A DNA stretch of 64,000 nucleotides from Methylocystis bryophila (GTDB lineage: Bacteria > Pseudomonadota > Alphaproteobacteria > Rhizobiales > Beijerinckiaceae). This document shows, piece after piece, positions 58,493 to 64,000 of this stretch. How positions within the stretch are numbered: the first letter of the stretch is position 1; each line of letters begins with the position of its first letter. Location of the stretch: assembly GCF_027925445.1 (NCBI RefSeq), contig NZ_AP027149.1:3670501-3734500 (forward strand), in the 5' to 3' direction. The position numbers and the translations under genes were made by a program. The notes below the pieces were generated by a model. It was not told the origin of the DNA and did not search any database. It was given only the letters and a program-made list of their open reading frames with translations.

Positions 58493-59224
58493 ATGGAGGA
58501 GCCCGCCAATGACGACGAAGAGTTCAAGCCGCGGCGCCCCCGGCGCTCGGTGCTGCTGAGGCCTTTCCGCGTCGTCCGAGGGCGTCCACGCCTTTTCATT
58601 TGCGCGGTTTTGGGCGTCGTGATCGGCGTTTTTTTGCCCGCCCACATGCGGCTCGCCACGCGGGCGCTGATCGCCTGGAATATCACGGTGCTCTGCTATC
58701 TCGTCGGGTCTGCGCGGCTCATCACGAAGGCCGATTCGCTGACGGTGCGCGAGCGCGCAAAGATTATCGACGAGGGCCGGGTCACCATCCTGGTGTTGGC
58801 GATTGGGGTCGCCTGCGCCTCGATGGGCGCCATCGTGCTGGAGCTTGGGCCGGTCAAGCAGATGGAGGGCTGGTCGAAGGCGCTGCATCTCGGCCTCACC
58901 GTGCTGACGGTGCTCGACAGCTGGACCTTCATGCATCTGACCTTCGCTTTTCATTACGCGCATGAATATTACGACGAATATGTCGATGATCCGGCGAATG
59001 TCGGCAAGGACCGAGGCGGCTTGAACTTCCCCGGCGGGGAAGCGCCGAACTATGCCGATTTTCTTTATTACGCTTTCGTGATCGGCTTGGCTTCGCAGAC
59101 GGCCGATGTCGCAACGACCTCACGGCCCATGCGCCTGCTCACCGTGCTGCATGGAACACTCGCCTTCTTCTACAATCTCGCGATCATCGGACTGACGGTG
59201 AACATTGCGAGCGGGCTGGTGTGA
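58493..59224 (+). CDS. DUF1345 membrane protein
   Basis: A 243-residue inner-membrane protein with about five helices: basic N-terminus (RRPRRSVLLRPFRVVRGRP), LFICAVLGVVIGVFLPAHM, LIAWNITVLCYLVGSARLI, TILVLAIGVACASMGAIV, and a C-terminal part with TFMHLTFAFHYAHEYY and ADFLYYAFVIGLASQTADV, the DUF1345 signature. Function is unknown. Monocistronic; a CCCTCTCC hairpin follows. Confidence 0.88.
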   Translation: MEEPANDDEEFKPRRPRRSVLLRPFRVVRGRPRLFICAVLGVVIGVFLPAHMRLATRALIAWNITVLCYLVGSARLITKADSLTVRERAKIIDEGRVTILVLAIGVACASMGAIVLELGPVKQMEGWSKALHLGLTVLTVLDSWTFMHLTFAFHYAHEYYDEYVDDPANVGKDRGGLNFPGGEAPNYADFLYYAFVIGLASQTADVATTSRPMRLLTVLHGTLAFFYNLAIIGLTVNIASGLV

Positions 59225-59246
59225 GGAGGCTGGATCGCGAGGACTC

Positions 59247-59269
59247 TCTCTCCCCACGGGTGGGGAGAG
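59247..59269. terminator. CTCTCCCCA hairpin between convergent genes
   Basis: CTCTCCCCA-CGGG... pairs with TGGGGAGAG (9-bp stem, 59249-59257 with 59261-59269; the loop is short). It is the only structure between the DUF1345 stop and the HlyD stop, and belongs to the D repeat theme. No T-run, so the terminator role is tentative. Confidence 0.4.
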
Positions 59270-59314
59270 GGAACGCGCCGGCCCCGCGTGGAAAGAGAGC
59301 GCGCGCGACTCGGT

Positions 59315-60280
59315 TCACTTGCTCCGAGCCGGCGTCGCGGGGTTCACTTGCACGGTGGCTGTCATCCCGGCCGAGAGCGCCACGCCCTTCGGCGCCTCGT
59401 CGATATGGACGCGCACGGGGATGCGCTGTGCGAGACGCACCCAGGTGAAGATCGGGTTGACCGAGGCGATCCCCTGATGATTGGGCTGCGCATTGGGGAC
59501 ATTGATGGCGCGCGCGATGCTGTTGACATGTCCGCGCAGGGTTGGGCGGTAACTCATCAGCTTGATCTCGGCGGGATCACCGACATGGATCTGGTCGAGA
59601 TAGATCTCCTCGAAGTACCCGTCGACCCAAAAGGAGTCGGCGTCGACGAGCGAGATCACGTTCTGCCCGACATGCGCATAGTCCCCGCGCTGCGCCAAGA
59701 GATTCGTCACCCAGCCATTGACTGGAGCGCGCACTTCGGTGCGCTCGAGATTGACCTTCGCCTGATCGAGATCGGCCAGCGCCTGCTCATATTGCGCCCG
59801 GGACGCGATCGCCTTGGTCGCGTAGGTCTCCTCCTCCTCGACGCTGATCGAGACGTCCTTAACCAGCTTCTGCCGGCGTTTCGCTTCTATCTCGGTGTTC
59901 TCGAGAGTGGCTTTCGCTTGCTTCACCGCGGCCTCGGAATGGCTGACGGCGATCCGGAAGTCCCTTGGATCGATCAGCATCAGCCGGTCGCCCTTGTGCA
60001 CGAACTGATTGTCCTTGACGGGGAATTCCACGATCTGGCCGGCGACCTCAGGCGCCAGGGCGACCACATAGGCGCGCACGGAGCCGTCGCGCGTCCACGG
60101 CGCCCCCATATAGGCGTCCCACATCGCCCAACCGAAGGCCGCGGCGAGCCCTGCCGTCACCGCCGTTAAAAGAAAGGGCGCAAGCCTGAAGTGCGGGCGC
60201 GCGGCCAAATGGGGCGCCCAGACCGGGTCGCGCTGATGAGGCGCCTCGGCGCTCTTTGCTTTGGTTTCATCCGCGGTCAT
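59315..60280 (-). CDS. HlyD/EmrA-type periplasmic adaptor of a FUSC efflux system
   Basis: A 321-residue membrane fusion protein: one N-terminal helix (LAPFLLTAVTAGLAAAFGWAMW), lipoyl half-motifs (GSVRAYVVALAPEVAGQIVEFPVKDNQFVHKGD and VRAPVNGWVTNLL), a coiled-coil hairpin (about 110-190) and a beta-barrel domain. Closest in plan to AaeA, the partner of AaeB. Last gene of the NodT-FUSC-DUF1656-HlyD run; starts 6 bases after the DUF1656 stop. Confidence 0.92.
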   Translation of the reverse strand: MTADETKAKSAEAPHQRDPVWAPHLAARPHFRLAPFLLTAVTAGLAAAFGWAMWDAYMGAPWTRDGSVRAYVVALAPEVAGQIVEFPVKDNQFVHKGDRLMLIDPRDFRIAVSHSEAAVKQAKATLENTEIEAKRRQKLVKDVSISVEEEETYATKAIASRAQYEQALADLDQAKVNLERTEVRAPVNGWVTNLLAQRGDYAHVGQNVISLVDADSFWVDGYFEEIYLDQIHVGDPAEIKLMSYRPTLRGHVNSIARAINVPNAQPNHQGIASVNPIFTWVRLAQRIPVRVHIDEAPKGVALSAGMTATVQVNPATPARSK

Positions 60281-60286
60281 GGGGCC

Positions 60287-60490
60287 TCAGCGCGCAAAGA
60301 CGAGCGTGATGGACGAGAGCACGATCACATAAACCGAGAATACGAACAAAGCGGGATGCCAGACGAAACGCAGCAGACCGAAGCGGGCGGCGATTCGCCG
60401 CAGGGAAATCGTGACGAGCCAAGCCGCGACGATCATCATCGACATCGGCGCGACATAGACGCCGAGCACGTTGATCTCGGTGAATCTCAC
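60287..60490 (-). CDS. DUF1656 small membrane protein (AaeX-like)
   Basis: A 67-residue protein with two membrane helices (INVLGVYVAPMSMMIVAAWLVTISL and HPALFVFSVYVIVLSSITLVF). It matches DUF1656, which is nearly always between a FUSC pump and its HlyD adaptor, as in aaeXAB. GTG start overlapping the FUSC stop (GTGA). Confidence 0.92.
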   Translation of the reverse strand: MRFTEINVLGVYVAPMSMMIVAAWLVTISLRRIAARFGLLRFVWHPALFVFSVYVIVLSSITLVFAR

Positions 60491-62529
60491 ACGCGGTCCT
60501 TTCCGTCGAAATAAGAGGCGTGCTCTTGGAGCCCCCAGGCGATCGCGAGGATGCTCCCGCGCGCCTTCAGAGCAAGTTCGGCCTCCGCCTCGACGCCGGC
60601 GTGAGGGTGGAGCAAAGCGCCGAAGAAAGAAAGCTGCGCGGTCGCGACAGCGCTGTTTCCCTGCGCGAGAACCGCGAACGCCGGCTCGAAGGCCGAGCCA
60701 ACGCCGAGCAAGGCTCCGAAGCGGCGCAGCCTGATGATTTCCGCGCCAACAGCGAGCGCCGTCAAAAGATCGGAGCGCTGCGAGGGCGTGGCGGCCTCCG
60801 GCATCGCCGCAAGGCGGCCGAGGAGGAGCCCCTGCCAGTCATCGAGAGTCCAAAAACGGCGGCCCGCCGCGAGGCGGCGGAAGTCCCGCAAGGTCAGCGC
60901 CATGAGCCGGCCGGCGCGAAACGCCGGCGGCAAAGGGGGAACCAAGAGAAAGGAAAGCGCGGCGACCACCCCGCCGGCGACGATGGCCAGCGCCGTGTTG
61001 TAAAATTGCAGCGTGTCGTAGGTCATCGCGTTGGCCGCATCGAGAAAGGCGCAGAAAAAGGCCGTCATGAAGGTGAACGTCGCGGTGCGCCAGGGCTGAA
61101 GCATCAGAGCGCCGCCAGGAACCAAATAAAAACCGATGACCAGGCTGAAGCCCTCGAAGGTTTCAACCCCTGGCAGCACGGCAAATTTGATGACCGCGGT
61201 CAACGCCATCCCGAGAAGAACGCCGGCCACGAACTCTGCGGCGGTGGCGTAAGCCTGATCGGCGCGCGTCGAAAACAGAGCGACGGCGATGGCGGCGAAG
61301 GTGATGGCCGTCGCGCCGCTCGGCCATTCGCTCAAAATCCAGAAGAGCGCGACGCCGCCGATCACAAGCACGACGCGTCCGGCGTTGACGAAGGCCGGCA
61401 GCCAATCGGCCACGCGGACCTCCACGCGCCGCGTCGGGGAGCGGTCGACCGGAGCGGCGGAAAGCAATGCAAGCCCGTTGATCGCACAAGAGATTCCCGC
61501 TAGCAGGCTCGCCGTCTGGTCTGCGAGCAGCCGTAACGAAGGCGTGCTCGCAGGCAATTCCCTCAGGCGCCGCGCCGCGACCTCGCAGGAATAATGGATC
61601 TGAGCGGGGGCGGCCATCCATGGGTCCGGCACGCCGCGTTGCGCCGACCGCAACTCGTGAGGGATTTCTTGTCCAACGGCGCGGGCCGCCTCGATAGCCT
61701 GATTATGCGGAAGCCAGGCCAGCAGCGACGCGACCGTGCGCCAGGCGGCCAGGGCTGAGAACAGGCCGTCGACAGCGCTCTGCAGCACCGGGGAGTGATA
61801 GCGGATCTGCGAGGATTCTCCCTTCGCCGCATCGATCGCCGGCTCCAGCGCGATGACGCGCCGCAAGAGCTCGCGCCGAATCGGCAGGGTCTCCGGCAGA
61901 TTGGGACCGGCAAGCGCCAACATGTTGAGGAAGCGGCCGGTGATTTCGGCGGGAAGCGCCGCAAAGGACGCCGCCAGCCCGCGGCGGGTGCCGCCAAAGT
62001 CGGTCCCGGCGAGCACGAGGCCGGCGCTCACGATGCCGATGCAAATCTCGGACGCGCGCGTGACCGCGAGCAGAAAGACCGCATTGGCCCTGGGGCCGCC
62101 CGTGGCGCCGAGCGCGTCGGCTGCGACAATGACCGCCGTATAGCCGGCCAGCACCGCCGCGTAAGACGCAAAATTGCGCAGAAGCGTCGCGACGCCTGCG
62201 CATATGGCTCCCCAGAGCACGAGCCCGATGAGAAAGACCGCCCGGCTCTGCGGAAACAACGCCGTCAGCGCCACGATCGCCACGGCGCCGATCAACGTGC
62301 CGACCATGCGGTACCAGCCTTTGCGCAAGGAGGCTCCGAGTTCCGGCTGGCAGACGAGCGCAGCGCTGAGGCCCGCCCAATATTCATCCTCGAGCTGGAG
62401 ATAGAAGGCGATGAAGAGGGCGAGGCTGACGGAGAGCCAAAGCCTGATCCCGAAGAGCAGCGGCCGGCCAGCGGTCCTTGCCGCGCCTCGCAGAGCGGCG
62501 CTCCATCGAGCCGAGAGCTTCCGGGGCAA
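60487..62529 (-). CDS. FUSC family aromatic acid/toxicant exporter (AaeB-like)
   Basis: A 680-residue inner-membrane protein made of two halves, each with about six helices (LFGIRLWLSVSLALFIAFYLQLEDEYWAGLSAALVCQP in the first; VNAGRVVLVIGGVALFWILSEWPSGATAITFAAIAVALFST in the second; given as landmarks) joined by a cytoplasmic domain. This is the FUSC plan seen in AaeB and plant aluminium-activated channels. Probable proton-driven efflux of hydroxyaromatic acids or similar. The start is TTG at 62529 with GGAG 7 bases upstream. Overlaps the DUF1656 gene. Confidence 0.9.
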   Translation of the reverse strand: MPRKLSARWSAALRGAARTAGRPLLFGIRLWLSVSLALFIAFYLQLEDEYWAGLSAALVCQPELGASLRKGWYRMVGTLIGAVAIVALTALFPQSRAVFLIGLVLWGAICAGVATLLRNFASYAAVLAGYTAVIVAADALGATGGPRANAVFLLAVTRASEICIGIVSAGLVLAGTDFGGTRRGLAASFAALPAEITGRFLNMLALAGPNLPETLPIRRELLRRVIALEPAIDAAKGESSQIRYHSPVLQSAVDGLFSALAAWRTVASLLAWLPHNQAIEAARAVGQEIPHELRSAQRGVPDPWMAAPAQIHYSCEVAARRLRELPASTPSLRLLADQTASLLAGISCAINGLALLSAAPVDRSPTRRVEVRVADWLPAFVNAGRVVLVIGGVALFWILSEWPSGATAITFAAIAVALFSTRADQAYATAAEFVAGVLLGMALTAVIKFAVLPGVETFEGFSLVIGFYLVPGGALMLQPWRTATFTFMTAFFCAFLDAANAMTYDTLQFYNTALAIVAGGVVAALSFLLVPPLPPAFRAGRLMALTLRDFRRLAAGRRFWTLDDWQGLLLGRLAAMPEAATPSQRSDLLTALAVGAEIIRLRRFGALLGVGSAFEPAFAVLAQGNSAVATAQLSFFGALLHPHAGVEAEAELALKARGSILAIAWGLQEHASYFDGKDRV

Positions 62530-62582
62530 GCTAGGCTCCTCGCTGAGGCGCGGCGCGGATCATGGGGCTTTTTTGCACGCTT

Positions 62583-62624
62583 GGAGGCGCGCGGTCCCTG
62601 TCGGCGAAGGGACCGCGAGCCTCC
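62583..62624. repeat. Long hairpin between the NodT and FUSC genes
   Basis: GGAGGC (62583-62588) and GCGGTCCCT (62591-62599) pair with AGGGACCGC (62608-62616) and GCCTCC (62619-62624) around an 8-base loop, with a 2x2 internal loop. No T-run. It may set the ratio of outer-membrane to inner-membrane components. Confidence 0.6.
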
Positions 62625-62652
62625 AGGCTCGCGAGAGGACGCCCTTCGAGGA

Positions 62653-64000
62653 TCACTCCGCGATCTCCCAGCCGCCGCCGAGCGCCCGGTAGAGCTTCAC
62701 GAGCTGGCTCGCCATCTCGACCTCGCTCTCCACAAGATCGTTCTCGCTACGCAAGAGCTGTGTAAGCGAGGCGTTCACGTTCAGGAAATCGACGAGTCCT
62801 TGCTGGTAGCGCTCTCGCGACACGCCGAGCGCGATCCTGTCCTGCCCAGCCGCGCGCGCCGCCGCGGCGCGGCGCTTTTGCGCTTGCGCATAGGCCGTCA
62901 TCGCGTCGTCGACCTCCTTCCAGGCGCGCAGGAGCGTCTTCTGAAATTCGATCGCCGCCTCGCGATGTCGTGATTCCTTCAAGGCGAGATTGCCGGTGAG
63001 CCGCCCGCCTTGAAAAATCGGCAAAGTGACCGTCGGCCCTAGCATCCATTGCGTCGAGGAGGCGCGAAACAGCTTCTTCAGCGTGAGGCTCTGGACGTTG
63101 AAGTCGCCGACGAGATTGACGTCGGGGTAAAATTCCGCCTCGGCCTCTCCGATCTCCGCCAAAGCGGCGTGCAGGCGCGCTTCCGCCTCGCCTATGTCGG
63201 GACGGCGTTGCAAGAGCGTCGACGGCAGGCCGACGGCGATTTGGCGCGGAGGCGCCGGAATAGCCTTCGGCCTGCGCAATTCTCCTTCCAGAGCGCGCGG
63301 CTCGAGGCCGAGCAGCAAGCCGATCGCGTTGATGACCTCCGCTTCGCGCGTCCGCAGCACGGGCAGAACTTCGGCGATGCTCTCCCTCTGGCTTCGCGCT
63401 TGGGCGAGATCGAGAGTCGTCGTGACGCCATTGGCGAAGCGGCTTTCGACGATTCGAATATTATCTTCGGCGACGCGGAGATTGCGCTCCACGATCGCGA
63501 GCCCCGCCTGCGTTCCGCGCAGCGCGACATAGTTCTGCGCGAGCTCGGCCAGCGCCGAAATGGCTATGCCGCGCCTGTTCTCGATCGCGGCGAGCGTCGT
63601 CGCGTCCTGCGCCTCGACGGCGCGGCGCACCTTGCCGAAGAGATCGAGCTCCCAAGAGGCGTTCAGCCCCTGCTGGAGCACGGCGAAGGTCAGCGGCGCT
63701 CCGGGCGCAGCAACGGCGCGCGAGAAGATCCCGTTCTCGCTGAGCCGCTCATGGACGTCCGTGGACTGCGCTTCGAGATGCGGCAGGCCTTGCGAGGCGA
63801 CGACGGTGCGCTCCGCGCCCGCCTGCTCGACGCGTTCCGCCGCCGTCTTGAGATCTAGATTTTGCGCGGCGAGGCGCTTTTCGAGCGATGTGAGCTCATC
63901 GTCGCGAAAGCAGCGCCACCATTGCGGATCCGGCTCGGCGCTGGTGGTGCGGCTCGGAACGTCTCGCGGCTCCGGTCCGAATGATTGGGGCGCCTGGACA
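62653..64000 (-). CDS. NodT/OprM-type outer membrane efflux channel, 5' end beyond window
   Basis: The frame is open from the right edge to 62653. The visible 449-odd codons include the N-terminal family motif WWRCFRDDELTSLEKRLAAQNLDLKTAAERVEQA (landmark near 63870-63950), the central GLNASWELDLFGKVRRAVEAQ, VGLPSTLLQRRPDIGEAEARLHAALAEIGEAEAEFYP (RPD is a family hallmark) and the C-terminal YQQGLVDFLNVNASL. It forms the TolC-like duct. The lipobox is outside the window. First visible gene of the efflux operon. Confidence 0.93.
   Translation of the reverse strand, partial: VQAPQSFGPEPRDVPSRTTSAEPDPQWWRCFRDDELTSLEKRLAAQNLDLKTAAERVEQAGAERTVVASQGLPHLEAQSTDVHERLSENGIFSRAVAAPGAPLTFAVLQQGLNASWELDLFGKVRRAVEAQDATTLAAIENRRGIAISALAELAQNYVALRGTQAGLAIVERNLRVAEDNIRIVESRFANGVTTTLDLAQARSQRESIAEVLPVLRTREAEVINAIGLLLGLEPRALEGELRRPKAIPAPPRQIAVGLPSTLLQRRPDIGEAEARLHAALAEIGEAEAEFYPDVNLVGDFNVQSLTLKKLFRASSTQWMLGPTVTLPIFQGGRLTGNLALKESRHREAAIEFQKTLLRAWKEVDDAMTAYAQAQKRRAAAARAAGQDRIALGVSRERYQQGLVDFLNVNASLTQLLRSENDLVESEVEMASQLVKLYRALGGGWEIAE

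Overview
The window is a GC-rich (about 65 % by eye), gene-dense stretch of chromosome that looks alphaproteobacterial, most likely Hyphomicrobiales (Rhizobiales) close to Methylocystis/Methylosinus. The evidence is the rpmH-rnpA-yidC-engB order, the EnvC-like/CtpA pair, DUF1192, the bacterial AspRS, a PQQ-catabolism-associated CX3CW protein, short C-terminal sorting tails of PEP-CTERM type, and Rhizobiales-style palindromic intergenic repeats. No methane or methanol oxidation gene is present, so the genus is an inference. I see no rRNA, tRNA, intact transposase, prophage or CRISPR array.

Layout. 0-10 kb: end of a DUF898-like membrane protein, pdxA-rsmA, two tandem exported SH3-like paralogues, hemN, an orphan hypothetical, then rpmH-rnpA-yidC-engB on the minus strand. 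10-15 kb: a fatty acid hydroxylase, two exported proteins with PEP-CTERM-like tails and an IHF-alpha-like gene. 15-24.6 kb: a minus-strand block gcvT-gcvH-gcvP, an ArgZ-type arginine dihydrolase, and bifunctional putA, with nadK divergent. 25-33 kb: envC-like/ctpA, rplM-rpsI, an MFS transporter facing glpD. 34-38 kb: cobalamin genes cobK-cobQ-cobC-bluB, overlapping end to end. 38-46.5 kb: two exported proteins, fabG, prs, a repeat-built exported protein, a MarR-DUF2269-ferredoxin-rhodanese group, and proB. 46.7-47.8 kb: an accessory islet with an antitoxin, a truncated ParE/RelE-like toxin and a TIGR02391 (HEPN-like) protein. 47.8-60 kb: an O-methyltransferase with ppdK, hdeD, DUF1192, aspS, two orphans, a LysR regulator, VOC, gpx, ispA and DUF1345. 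59-64 kb: a NodT-FUSC-DUF1656-HlyD efflux operon running off the right edge.

The observations I rate highest are: (1) the arginine dihydrolase, whose presumed active-site residues N71/H168/D170/C264 fall at the positions I remember for cyanobacterial ArgZ/AgrE, translationally coupled to putA behind the glycine cleavage genes. This suggests arginine and glycine nitrogen and carbon are mobilised together. (2) Several families of mosaic palindromic repeats with covarying stems. Two of them run into the 5' ends of reading frames (an exported protein at 39.6 kb and the IHF-like gene at 14.9 kb), and two others supply stop codons. (3) A type II toxin-antitoxin locus whose toxin is cut short exactly where a TIGR02391/HEPN-like gene begins. 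(4) A heptad-repeat inverted array filling the yidC-engB gap. (5) An exported protein of three near-identical 78-residue units, each apparently two YWTD-like blades, so six blades in all.
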